A DNA stretch of 64,000 bases from Thiotrichaceae bacterium (GTDB lineage Bacteria > Pseudomonadota > Gammaproteobacteria > SZUA-140). Positions 49,179 to 59,176 of this stretch are shown piece after piece. The stretch is from positions 1-64,000 of the forward strand of contig NVTY02000078.1 in NCBI GenBank assembly GCA_002401765.2. The letters are read 5' to 3'. How positions within the stretch are numbered: position 1 is the stretch's first letter; every line of letters begins with the position of its first letter. The notes under the pieces are model-generated. The model worked only from the letters and a program-made list of their open reading frames with translations, did no database searches and was not told the DNA's origin. Both the position numbers and the translations under genes were made by a program.

Positions 49179-52100
49179 CTAGGCACTGAGTTGGTGTTTA
49201 AAATAGGCCTGCCAATAATCATCTTCGATGACTTTATGCTGCGTAAATTCACGCCGCATAAACGCATCAAATTTCTTCGTATAGACATGTTCATTACTGA
49301 ATAAGGCTTCAAACAATGAGCCCGCGCTTGTCGATTCGAATAAGCGCGTGACGATGGCACCATTTTCTGTGGGAAGGTTACTCACCACTTCATCGCAGGA
49401 TTTTTTCCACTGTTCATAAGAAATAAGTTCAGCATAATCATCACCGAATTTATTTTTCAGCATTATTCTAATAAGTGATGATAAGCGTGTGGGTTGACTA
49501 TTTTCGATATGCACAACCTCTGAATCACGACGTCCTTGTTGCGAATAACCCACGATAAAACGGGCGATCGTGTCTACGGGTAAGCCATGCATTTCTCCCT
49601 CATGCCAATCTGGAATAGCATCTACAGAATTTGCAATTTGAAATACACTCTCATAAATATAATTAACTTCCGGCTTTCTAAATCCATCATCGTATGCAGG
49701 CAATATATGTGATATTCGAAATATCTTCACCGGAATGTCTCTCTGAGCTGCAGCATGCATTAACACTTGTTCCGCGGCCCACTTAGACTGGGCATAGCCG
49801 ATCAGTAAACCGTCTACCGTATCAGAAACCTCTTCTTCATGCTGAATACTGAAGTGTCCATCAACCAGCTTGATACACACCGCCAATGATGAGCAGAACG
49901 AAATTGACTTAATATGATGACTGGTGGCCAAGCAAACTAATTGTTCAAGCGGGTCAACGTTAAGGGAACGAATATCAGTATAATTAGATAAGGTACTGAC
50001 AGAGGCTGCCAAGTGATAAATCGTATCCACACACTCTGACACGCGCTGCCAAATCGTATCCGATAAACCCAATTTTTGTTTTGTTAGATCACCGACCGTG
50101 GGTATGATACGCAATACCATATCTGCAGAGATACGCAGATTGAAATGCTTAAGATTGGCTAAAATGGCCTCCAAACCTTCAGATTCGTTCACAGCCCGCA
50201 CTAAGCAATAAACAACAGCATCTGAGTGGCAAAGCAATTCACTCAGTGTGTAAGCCCCCAGCCAGCCCGTCGTCCCGGTCAGGAAAACTGAACGAGCTTT
50301 CTCAGCATTATACGCACCAACATCAATGGGCAAAGCATCGATTCGCTCACAAATCCTAGCGACATCATTCACGATCTCCTGCGGGTCACACCGAAGTGCT
50401 GGGAATATTCGCGCCACGTCAGATGTGTCGCTGTTATTTTCTGTGTGATCACTCACTCGTGATACATATAAAATCGCCAACTCTTCAATAGACAGGTATT
50501 CAAAAAATTCGTGCATCTCAAGTTCGAAGGGAAGTCGCAAGTTGATTTCACGCACCAGTTGTGTCGCAATTAATGAGTCACCACCGAGATCGAAAAAGTT
50601 ATCTGTTACACCAATATCTACGGACGAAATAATGTGAGACCAAGCATCGAGTAAGGTCTGCTCAATTTCATTTCTCGGCGCCACAATTTCTCTATCAAAG
50701 AATTCACTATCCTCAGGGATGGCAGGTAACGCCTTGTAATCAATTTTTCCATTTTCGGTGATAGGCATGTGGTCCATTTGAATAAGATGGAGTGGTACCA
50801 TATACTCCGGCAAACGTTGTGATAGATACTCTTTTACTGCTTGCATATCAATATGATTAACTTGTGATGGGCCGCTCGCAACAATGACATTAAAACCCAG
50901 GTATTCTGCCACGGAACCCGCAGGCGCCACCACTGAGACATCGCTGAACCCACAGTCAATCAACACCTCTGACCACTCATCCCCGCTCAATAAACAGTGG
51001 TTTTTACGCAAACCTTCATCGGTATAACCATCGAAACCTTGCTGTAATCCCATGTGTAAGTCGAAGGAACGGAAAAACTTAGTTTCTTCTAACAACAAAA
51101 GCTTGCCCCCCGGCTTAAGCAATGAAATCAAATGCCCAAGTGCCAAACGGATGTCTTGAACATCATGCAACATGCTAGAGGCAATAATTAGATCAAAACT
51201 ATGATGTTTGAGCCCCTGGAATTCTGGACGAATATCCAAGTTGTACAGTTGATAACTGAGCTGCTCAGAATCAGGGCCAAAGAGATTGCGCGCCCGGTCA
51301 AGAAAGAAGGTGGAGATATCAGTAAACAGGTAGTGACAATCCGCATTGAGCAGCGCCGACAACACGTGTTGTGTCGCTGAACCTAGGCCAGCCCCCACTT
51401 CCAAAACATTTAAGCCTTGCGTTTGTTGGCGAGTAATCTCGGCAGTCACTGCGGCCAACTGCGCATGGTTATCAGGAAACAACTTTTGATAAACCTGCGC
51501 AGTCTCTTTGCCCGCGTAAATTTCTGCCGAGTGAATGGTCTCTGTTAATATGTCATGTAAGCGTTCAACAACACCCACAAACCATGCCGCCTCGTCCTGA
51601 TCGAAGCCGAAGCTCGCGATTAGCCCTTGCGACACCTCAGCTGACAGTGCTCGCAAATTTGGCTCAGGCAGTGGTTTTAATAACTCAATTTTACCTGGCC
51701 CATACTCACAAGCGTAGCCTTCTTCAATCAATACATTAAAGGCCCGCTTTAGCCAGCGCTCATAACGCGCGACTATGCCATAGTCGAGCAAACGATCAAT
51801 CACCAACCGCTCGCCTACTTCGCCTTTAACACCAAAATGGTGTAGCGCAACCAGAAGACCATGGAAATAAAAATCATCCAATCGCTGCCAAATCTGCTTA
51901 AGCAATGGTTCAATTTTTTTCGCATCGCGGGCACAAAGTACATCTTTCACTAGTTCTGAGAGCTTGACTTCAACACGGATTATTTCGCTATAACCTAGCG
52001 TCACCAATTTAGTCGACTCAGGCTTAATATAAGCAATCAACTGTGACTGCCCCGCAAGTCCAGGAATCGGCAGTACAACTGCCTCATGAATCTCGGCATG

Positions 52101-54971
52101 CTGACTCAAAGTCGATACAATCTCGCCCAATTCCACACGGTGACCTCTAATTTTTACTTGATCGTCTTCTCTGCCAAGAAAGAGTACATTACCGTTCGCG
52201 GCGTAGCGACCAAGATCACCGGTGTCATAGAGGCGCTCACCGCTATGATGGTGAACGATGAACCGCTCTGAAGTTTTTTTCTCATCACCCCAATAACCTT
52301 TTGCTAGCCCCGAACCCCCGATAAAGACTCGCCCCTTGACGTGATCGGGACACGGGCGAAAAGCATTGTCGTAAATCCAGATTTTCTGATTGGGCAGCGG
52401 CTTACCATAAGGGATGCTCGCCCATGTCGCGCAGACACTGTCAATGGGGTAGTAAATTGACCAAATCGAGCCTTCAGTTGCACCGCCCAAACTGATCACA
52501 TCAGCCTTAGGAAATACATTTAGAACCCGGCCCGGCAAGTCCAACGGAATCCAGTCCCCACTCAACATCACAGTGGTTAGGTGGTCGCCACCTTGGTCAC
52601 TCGCACCCACACTGTCCATGAGCATTCGCATCAGTTGTGGCGCTGAGTTCCACAGGGTGACTTTGTGGTTATTGATAAGCTGATGCCAGTGCAGCGGATC
52701 GTGCTGCTTACTATGTTCAGGGATCACCAAAGTGCCCCCTACTGCCAGCAAACCAAATATGTCATAAACTGACAGATCAAAGCTAAGTGAAGAAACACAC
52801 AGCGCTTTATCGTGAGGCCCAATATTAAACAAGCGATTGATGTGATCGATTGTGTTCACCGCACTACGATGATCAATCATCACGCCTTTAGGTACACCTG
52901 TTGTTCCAGAGGTGAAGATAACATAGGCTAAGTCATCTAAATCAATATCGACTAACGGCAGTATTTTAGCCACTGATAGCGGGACATCACACGATGACAC
53001 AGCAACGATATTCAAACCTTCAGTCACATAAGTATCCGGCAAATCCTCAGTTTGAACCACCGCTTGGCGCACATTGGCAATCACCAGTAATTCTTTCTGC
53101 CGGCGTATCGGCAGACCCGTATCAATCGGTACATACGCACCACCGGCCAACAAAATCCCCAGAACCGTCACCACCTGTTCCCAACCTTTGTGCATCAATA
53201 CAGCAATAAGCTCGGCACGTTCAACACCATATTCGCGCAATGTATTGGCGACGATAAGACTCTCTTGCAGCAGCTCCTCGTAACTGAGTGTGCGTTCAGA
53301 TGATTGAATGGCAATCGCGTTGGGATGGACTTTCGCCTGCTCAACAAAGCCGTCATGTAAATAGCGTAGCGGGATCGCGGCTTGCGTCTGGTTGGTAGCT
53401 TCTCGCAGTTGTGCCATTGCAGGCGGTAACGCAACAACATTGCATTGCGCCCAGGCGTCTTTGCTGGTGGCTAATTTGGTTAAAAGATCGTGGTAAGCGC
53501 TAAACATGGCATCCAGCACCCCCGCCTCAAATACATCATCCACCGCATCCCAGTTAAATACCAGATCGCCATCTATCTCCATGACTTGATGATCCAGCCA
53601 AACCTGAGGTGTTTGGCTAATGCCATGAACCATCGGACCAAAGCACTCGACCAAACCAGCGTCATCGCCAGCTTCCCCGCCTAACACCAAGGCGCTGGTA
53701 AATACCACTGGCATGGAGGCCTGTAGCGGATTATCTCGGCGCCTCGTCCATTCGCGCAGCACTTCTACACCGCTCATTTCGCGATGTTCCAAGTCACTCA
53801 TCAACTGCCGTTGTAACTGCTGAGCACGCTCGTTAAAATTTAATCGCCAGTTTCGATGATCCACTTCGACCAACACCAGCGAGGTAAAGTCTCCCACCAT
53901 CTGCATCACTTCTGGATGCAACGGTAGACGATTAAACAGTGTGAGATTCAACGTATAGTGTGGTGAAGCACTCCAGCGTGTCAGCACTTCAGCGTAGGCC
54001 GCCAACAGGACACCCGAAATCGTCAAACCCGCCTCTCTGGCGTTACGCTTCAGATGATCCCATTGCGTGGCATTCAAATGCTTCCGGCGCCGACTAAACC
54101 GTGGCGGCTGACACGCATCCACTTGGCTGCGAATGGGAAGTTCTGGTGCAGGCGGTAGGCTATCAATTCGTCCCAGCCAATAATCCTGAGCCCGCTGACG
54201 CACCTTGCTATCACCGAGCGCACTTTCAGCCAGAACATAGTCTCGATAAGAGAGTGAGAACGGCGCCAATGCTAAGGCTGGGTTTTGATAAAAATCACGC
54301 CATTCTCGGAATACAATAAACATACTCCAAGCATCCAAAATCAACAGATCCAAACTCACATGCAATCGAGTACTCCCATCTGGCAAACAGGTTGCGCGAA
54401 TATCAAAGAGTGGCCACTGATCAGGATTTAGGACTTGATGCGATAAAATGTTTCGGGTCGTAATAATCTCGTGCTCTGCCACTTCGGCTGTCGCATTAGT
54501 GCAATCGACTACGGCAATTTGATAAGCCGGAACAGAGGGGTAAATTTGTTGCGTGCCATTGTTATTCACCACCGCGCGTAGCATGTCGTGACGTTCAATT
54601 AGCTGGCACAGTGCACGATTCAATCGTGCTAAATCCAAACCCTTCGTATCCAGTTCAAAGTAGAAATGCGTCGCAACGTTGCCGAATTCGACCATGTTAC
54701 CTCGCCCCAGCCAATACGCGTGCTGGACGTCAGTCAGGGGAAACGGCTGCTCCCGACTTTCTTCATCCACAATCAATGGCGGTAAAGTTTCGTTCTCAAA
54801 ATCCAAATTCGCTGTTGCCCGCAAATAGTCCAAAATGCGCAACTTGTGTTGTCGTAATCCCTGACGCAACTCATTTGTCAAAGTGCCGTTCGGTGCAATA
54901 ACTCGCAGTTCATCACCATCTGCTTCTAATCTAACGCCGGCTTGCCTCGCTGCCACCAATACCCGTTTCAT
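49179..54971 (-). CDS. NRPS: docking, cyclisation, adenylation (Cys) with inserted methyltransferase, carrier, terminal reductase
   Basis: A 1930-residue module that adds a cysteine, closes it to a thiazoline and releases the chain by reduction. A TubC-type docking domain (1-52) is followed by a heterocyclisation domain (75-500) with the intact DLLILDAWS (208-216). The adenylation domain has FDLSVYD, TLWNSAP, MLSGDW and SLGGATEGSIWS, giving the pocket DLYNMSLIW, the cysteine type. A full methyltransferase is inserted after the A8 motif, with NVLEVGAGLGSAT (about 1185). The carrier Ser is in DLGGDSLIA (about 1460). The thioester reductase has TGTTGWLGA (about 1566) and YAQSKW (about 1727), and would give an aldehyde or alcohol. 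Whether the inserted domain methylates or epimerises is open; its SAM motif is intact. It overlaps the upstream NRPS by 4 bp. Confidence 0.93.
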   Translation of the reverse strand: MKRVLVAARQAGVRLEADGDELRVIAPNGTLTNELRQGLRQHKLRILDYLRATANLDFENETLPPLIVDEESREQPFPLTDVQHAYWLGRGNMVEFGNVATHFYFELDTKGLDLARLNRALCQLIERHDMLRAVVNNNGTQQIYPSVPAYQIAVVDCTNATAEVAEHEIITTRNILSHQVLNPDQWPLFDIRATCLPDGSTRLHVSLDLLILDAWSMFIVFREWRDFYQNPALALAPFSLSYRDYVLAESALGDSKVRQRAQDYWLGRIDSLPPAPELPIRSQVDACQPPRFSRRRKHLNATQWDHLKRNAREAGLTISGVLLAAYAEVLTRWSASPHYTLNLTLFNRLPLHPEVMQMVGDFTSLVLVEVDHRNWRLNFNERAQQLQRQLMSDLEHREMSGVEVLREWTRRRDNPLQASMPVVFTSALVLGGEAGDDAGLVECFGPMVHGISQTPQVWLDHQVMEIDGDLVFNWDAVDDVFEAGVLDAMFSAYHDLLTKLATSKDAWAQCNVVALPPAMAQLREATNQTQAAIPLRYLHDGFVEQAKVHPNAIAIQSSERTLSYEELLQESLIVANTLREYGVERAELIAVLMHKGWEQVVTVLGILLAGGAYVPIDTGLPIRRQKELLVIANVRQAVVQTEDLPDTYVTEGLNIVAVSSCDVPLSVAKILPLVDIDLDDLAYVIFTSGTTGVPKGVMIDHRSAVNTIDHINRLFNIGPHDKALCVSSLSFDLSVYDIFGLLAVGGTLVIPEHSKQHDPLHWHQLINNHKVTLWNSAPQLMRMLMDSVGASDQGGDHLTTVMLSGDWIPLDLPGRVLNVFPKADVISLGGATEGSIWSIYYPIDSVCATWASIPYGKPLPNQKIWIYDNAFRPCPDHVKGRVFIGGSGLAKGYWGDEKKTSERFIVHHHSGERLYDTGDLGRYAANGNVLFLGREDDQVKIRGHRVELGEIVSTLSQHAEIHEAVVLPIPGLAGQSQLIAYIKPESTKLVTLGYSEIIRVEVKLSELVKDVLCARDAKKIEPLLKQIWQRLDDFYFHGLLVALHHFGVKGEVGERLVIDRLLDYGIVARYERWLKRAFNVLIEEGYACEYGPGKIELLKPLPEPNLRALSAEVSQGLIASFGFDQDEAAWFVGVVERLHDILTETIHSAEIYAGKETAQVYQKLFPDNHAQLAAVTAEITRQQTQGLNVLEVGAGLGSATQHVLSALLNADCHYLFTDISTFFLDRARNLFGPDSEQLSYQLYNLDIRPEFQGLKHHSFDLIIASSMLHDVQDIRLALGHLISLLKPGGKLLLLEETKFFRSFDLHMGLQQGFDGYTDEGLRKNHCLLSGDEWSEVLIDCGFSDVSVVAPAGSVAEYLGFNVIVASGPSQVNHIDMQAVKEYLSQRLPEYMVPLHLIQMDHMPITENGKIDYKALPAIPEDSEFFDREIVAPRNEIEQTLLDAWSHIISSVDIGVTDNFFDLGGDSLIATQLVREINLRLPFELEMHEFFEYLSIEELAILYVSRVSDHTENNSDTSDVARIFPALRCDPQEIVNDVARICERIDALPIDVGAYNAEKARSVFLTGTTGWLGAYTLSELLCHSDAVVYCLVRAVNESEGLEAILANLKHFNLRISADMVLRIIPTVGDLTKQKLGLSDTIWQRVSECVDTIYHLAASVSTLSNYTDIRSLNVDPLEQLVCLATSHHIKSISFCSSLAVCIKLVDGHFSIQHEEEVSDTVDGLLIGYAQSKWAAEQVLMHAAAQRDIPVKIFRISHILPAYDDGFRKPEVNYIYESVFQIANSVDAIPDWHEGEMHGLPVDTIARFIVGYSQQGRRDSEVVHIENSQPTRLSSLIRIMLKNKFGDDYAELISYEQWKKSCDEVVSNLPTENGAIVTRLFESTSAGSLFEALFSNEHVYTKKFDAFMRREFTQHKVIEDDYWQAYFKHQLSA

Positions 54972-57900
54972 ACTTGCATCACTCCTTTGACTCGCATCGA
55001 ATTGGCTATCCCTGCTTTGCTGGTGAGTTGATCCAACTTAATTATCCATTCCTCAATGGCCAATGCCACTGCGCCAACATACTGTTTTTGCAGAACGGTA
55101 TAATGGCTACCCGCCGCTATTTCGCTGTGCACTTTGCCACTTGTTAGTTCATCCCATCCCCAATCCCCACGCTCAGAGAACGGATGTGTCACAAACTCGC
55201 TGACGATGCCATCCCGCGCGCGAATTGAGAGTATTTCATCGCAAATAATTCCGGGCTGATACTCTCGTGTAGCGCTCACTATGCCTTTAAAGACTTGATA
55301 GATGTCGCTTAACTGATTCATGTTAAAGAGCTGGTCATCCATTAGCTGATGCAAAATTTCCAGGCGCTGAGCCTCCGTTAACGTAGCACCGTTACGTGCT
55401 TCAAAACGATCCACAACATGGACGGAAAGATTTAGATCACCCGCAAACCAGTTGAACATGGTTAGATCATCTACCGGGCCATGCACCAAAGGTGCGGGGC
55501 TATCAATCGCCACCACACCACGCACCGTCCAATCGCTTTCTCGCAAACGAGACGCCAACTCAAAAGAAATGGGAGCCCCTGAGGACCATCCGCCTAAATA
55601 AATTTCTCCGCGCCAATCGAGACGTTGAAACTCCGCCAAATAACATTCAACAAAATCATTAACGGTAGAAAGTGGCACACCAAGCCCATCACTCCCAGGC
55701 GCCTGAAATGCAAATACAGGTCGCTTTAGTTGCGCGGACAGTTCGGCATAACAAATGACGTTGCCACCCGCTGGATGGACTAAAAATAGAGGTGTCCCTT
55801 GGCCTTGGTGATCAAGACTGATTAGGTGGCTCTGATCTTTTCCTAGCGTGCTGCTATTAATTCTCTGGGCCAATTTTTCGAGGGTTTTCGCCTGCCAGAC
55901 ATCACCCAATGACAAGGTGTCACCGATGGTTTCTCGAATTAACCCAACCAGTCGAACTGCTTCGAAGGATTGGCCACCAAGCTCAAAAAAATCATCCGTG
56001 GCGCTAATCTTCTCGCGCCCGAGTACCGTTCGCCAAAGCGTTAACAACACCCGTTCAATCTCCCCTTGCGCTGCACGGCCCGGCAACGTCTGCTGCTGCG
56101 GAAGCAGATCCGTGATGACGGGAAGTGCTTTGCGATCGATCTTGCCATTGCTATTGAGTGGGAAATCCGTCAAAAATTGAGCGGCGTTTGGCAACATATA
56201 GGCGGGTAGCTGCTCTGCTAGATATTCCCGAAAAAAGGTAAACGTCTCGCTGTCTTCCGCTGTGGCTCGCACAATGTAGACCACGAGCTGCGGAGATCTT
56301 CCTTCCACTTTCTGTACCGCAGCCACCACTTTACTAACACTCGGATGAGCACACAAAACGGTTTCAATTTCCCCCAGCTCGACGCGGTGTCCTTGGATCT
56401 TAACTTGGTGGTCAGATCGCCCCAGGAACTCGATAATACCGCCAGGTCGGTATCGTCCCACATCACCTGTACGATAAATACGCGCCCCAGTTTCTGGGTG
56501 TTGCACAAAACTGCCTTGGGTCTTTTCCGTATCACACCAATAGCCACTCGCTAAACCAACACCGCCAATGTATAGATCACCCACACTCCAGTCAGGTGTT
56601 GGCCGACCTACCTCATCGAGGATATACCAGGGTTGATTTTTCATGGGGTAGCCATAGGGAATACTTGGCCAATCCGAATCAAGCTCGTCAACTTCGTAAC
56701 AGATAGACCAAATTGATGCTTCTGTGGCCCCGCCCAAGCTCACGACCTTGGCATTAGGCGCAATAGCACGCAGTCGTGCTGGAAGATCCAACGGAATCCA
56801 ATCGCCACTCAATAGCACCAGTCGCAATGCGGGCAGTGTCATATGGCGAAACTCGGCAGCCTCAACCATAAGTTGTGCCAACGGCGGTGCTGAGTTCCAC
56901 ACCGTCACGCCCTGCGTACTCAACAAATCCAGCCAGTGGGCTGGATTCAGTGCCTGATCAGGGTCTGGATAGATTAAAGCGGCGCCAGCCGCGGCACTGC
57001 CGAAAATATCATATACCGAAAGATCGAAACCAAATGAGGATATCCCAAAAAGTTTATCCTTCGACGTCACAGAGAAACGTTGATTTATATCAAGAATGGT
57101 ATTTACAGCAGCACGATGGTCAATCATCACACCCTTGGGATGTCCTGTGGAGCCAGAGGTATAGATGATGTAGGCCAGCTCGTCATCCCGCAGAGGCGCG
57201 ACATCTGCTTTTACCGCTTCACTTTTCACATGAATTTTTACAGTTCCAACACCGTCGGGAAAGGTGAATGAATCACTATAGATCGCTTCTATCAGCACTA
57301 CATGCACATCACTATTTTTAAGTAGATAGTTACGCCGCTCTGGAGGAAGGGCCGGATCAACGGGAATATAGACAGCCCCAACCCTTAATACGCCATATAC
57401 AGCCTGCAGTAGTGCCGCGCCGCGATTGGCAATAATCGCAACGCGATCCCCAGGGACAACACCCCTGTTTTGTAACTGTGTAGCAATCGCATGACTACCA
57501 CGGCTCAATTCACCATAACTAAGCGCCTTTCCACATGCACTCAATGCCAGTGCGCCGGGATTAGCACTCACTGCTTTTTCGAGTAACACCTCTAGTCGTT
57601 GGTCGCTAAGCTGTTCCGCTATTGGCGTCACTGTGGCGCGCTGTTCCAGCACTGACAAGGACACCATCGTGAACGCTTTTGATTGCCAGGCGTCAGCGTG
57701 GCTTGCAAGTTTTTCGATCAGGGCGGCATAAGCCTGCCACATGGCATCAATCATACCCTCAGGAAAAAATTCTTCCAATAAATCCCAGGCATAATAAAAA
57801 CTGCCATCCGATAATTCCCAAAACTGGTGGTCCAACATAACTTGCGATGTTTCAAGGCAGCTAAAATCGGCGCGTTCATAGTTTTCCATAAACAAGCCAC

Positions 57901-59176
57901 TGCCAATGACAAATGGGATAGGAGAAACACCCACTTCACCGCTCAGGCGGTTCAGTGCTTGCATGACGGGCATCCCTCCCCATTGCAAATACTGTGCATC
58001 ACGCATCACCTGATCCTGTATCTGCTGGGCGCGCTCGGCAAAACTATCACCCTGCCGAAGATCAACTTCAAGGGGATAAAGCGAAGCAAAGTTACCTATA
58101 ATGTCGAAAATTTCTGGGTGTATATTCAAACGCCGCGTCATCATATTACTCAGCACAAAGTGACGATTATTGCTCCAGGCCGAAAGCACCTCTGCATACG
58201 CACTAAACACCGCATTAGAGGGCGTAATACCTAAGGCTTTGGCATGTTGTTTAAAGGACTGCCAAGTCGATTGTGAAAATTGATGATCACGGCGCTGCAA
58301 CTTAGAACGACAACGGCGTTCCATAGTAGCGCGTACGGGTAATGCAGGGGGACCTGGCAGATTTACGAGCCGCTCCTCCCAGTATCGCCGCGCCGTCTGC
58401 CCTTGATCAGAGAGCGCTAGTTCATCTAAGGCAATCGCTGCATCACGAAAGCTCAAACTAATATCAGGCAATTTCTGCTGTGGCTCGCGGTAGTAGAGGT
58501 CAATCTCTTGTAGCAACCGAGTGGTGCCATAGCCATCAGAAAAAAAATTATTGTGATTATAGTGTATACGCGCCTTTTCAACCCCAGCTTCTGACCACAA
58601 CGATACCTTTAAATCAACCCATGGCCAACGATCAATAGGTAACTCACTGCGCATCATCTTGTCACGCAAGATGCTCAACGCCGCTTGCCTTTCCGAGGAA
58701 CTTTTATCGCGAAAATCGATCACGTCTATCTGTAAGGGTTGCGGGTTTTTGACAACAGCTTGCTGACCGTCAGCGCGAACAATACTGATCTCGTGAGCGT
58801 GTCGCCGTAAGGCACGATTCCACGCCGCCTCATAACGCACCACATCAAGTCCATCTACATTCTTTTCCATATAGTAGTGTGGCCTCACATGAAATTCCAT
58901 ATAAGGATCAGAGGCCATATAAAAACCAAACTGCAGGTCTGACAATGGAAATGGCTGATACAGGTTTTCCGTATCAGGTATACAAACAGGCAATACTGTT
59001 TCTTCGTGATCGCGTTCTTTTAGCCATGCAAGAATAGCTGCCTTATTCGTCACCAACTCGCTCCGTAACGCCTCAGTTAACGCACCTTTCTTCGCCTTAA
59101 CTTTAAGCTCATCTCCTTCGCAGCTTAACGTCACCCCTTGTTGCTGCAAACGCTGTAAAAAACCTACTAAACTCAT
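54968..59176 (-). CDS. NRPS: docking, cyclisation-like, adenylation (Cys), carrier, thioesterase
   Basis: A 1402-residue module. A TubC-type docking domain (1-53) comes first. The condensation/cyclisation-like domain (75-490) has NNFFSDGYG at about 208 where cyclisation domains have DxxxxDxxS, so its first Asp is Asn. The adenylation domain (about 555-980) has FDLSVYD, TVWNSAP, LLSGDW and SLGGATEASIWS: pocket DLYNLSLIW, cysteine. The carrier Ser is in ELGGQSFEA (about 1063). A type I thioesterase (1130-1390) has HPAGGN, the nucleophile GWSSGA (about 1196) and a late His in AGSHYTV. A releasing domain in mid-line is unusual, because another NRPS with its own release domain follows. Start and stop overlap the neighbours by 4 bp each. 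Confidence 0.92.
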   Translation of the reverse strand: MSLVGFLQRLQQQGVTLSCEGDELKVKAKKGALTEALRSELVTNKAAILAWLKERDHEETVLPVCIPDTENLYQPFPLSDLQFGFYMASDPYMEFHVRPHYYMEKNVDGLDVVRYEAAWNRALRRHAHEISIVRADGQQAVVKNPQPLQIDVIDFRDKSSSERQAALSILRDKMMRSELPIDRWPWVDLKVSLWSEAGVEKARIHYNHNNFFSDGYGTTRLLQEIDLYYREPQQKLPDISLSFRDAAIALDELALSDQGQTARRYWEERLVNLPGPPALPVRATMERRCRSKLQRRDHQFSQSTWQSFKQHAKALGITPSNAVFSAYAEVLSAWSNNRHFVLSNMMTRRLNIHPEIFDIIGNFASLYPLEVDLRQGDSFAERAQQIQDQVMRDAQYLQWGGMPVMQALNRLSGEVGVSPIPFVIGSGLFMENYERADFSCLETSQVMLDHQFWELSDGSFYYAWDLLEEFFPEGMIDAMWQAYAALIEKLASHADAWQSKAFTMVSLSVLEQRATVTPIAEQLSDQRLEVLLEKAVSANPGALALSACGKALSYGELSRGSHAIATQLQNRGVVPGDRVAIIANRGAALLQAVYGVLRVGAVYIPVDPALPPERRNYLLKNSDVHVVLIEAIYSDSFTFPDGVGTVKIHVKSEAVKADVAPLRDDELAYIIYTSGSTGHPKGVMIDHRAAVNTILDINQRFSVTSKDKLFGISSFGFDLSVYDIFGSAAAGAALIYPDPDQALNPAHWLDLLSTQGVTVWNSAPPLAQLMVEAAEFRHMTLPALRLVLLSGDWIPLDLPARLRAIAPNAKVVSLGGATEASIWSICYEVDELDSDWPSIPYGYPMKNQPWYILDEVGRPTPDWSVGDLYIGGVGLASGYWCDTEKTQGSFVQHPETGARIYRTGDVGRYRPGGIIEFLGRSDHQVKIQGHRVELGEIETVLCAHPSVSKVVAAVQKVEGRSPQLVVYIVRATAEDSETFTFFREYLAEQLPAYMLPNAAQFLTDFPLNSNGKIDRKALPVITDLLPQQQTLPGRAAQGEIERVLLTLWRTVLGREKISATDDFFELGGQSFEAVRLVGLIRETIGDTLSLGDVWQAKTLEKLAQRINSSTLGKDQSHLISLDHQGQGTPLFLVHPAGGNVICYAELSAQLKRPVFAFQAPGSDGLGVPLSTVNDFVECYLAEFQRLDWRGEIYLGGWSSGAPISFELASRLRESDWTVRGVVAIDSPAPLVHGPVDDLTMFNWFAGDLNLSVHVVDRFEARNGATLTEAQRLEILHQLMDDQLFNMNQLSDIYQVFKGIVSATREYQPGIICDEILSIRARDGIVSEFVTHPFSERGDWGWDELTSGKVHSEIAAGSHYTVLQKQYVGAVALAIEEWIIKLDQLTSKAGIANSMRVKGVMQV

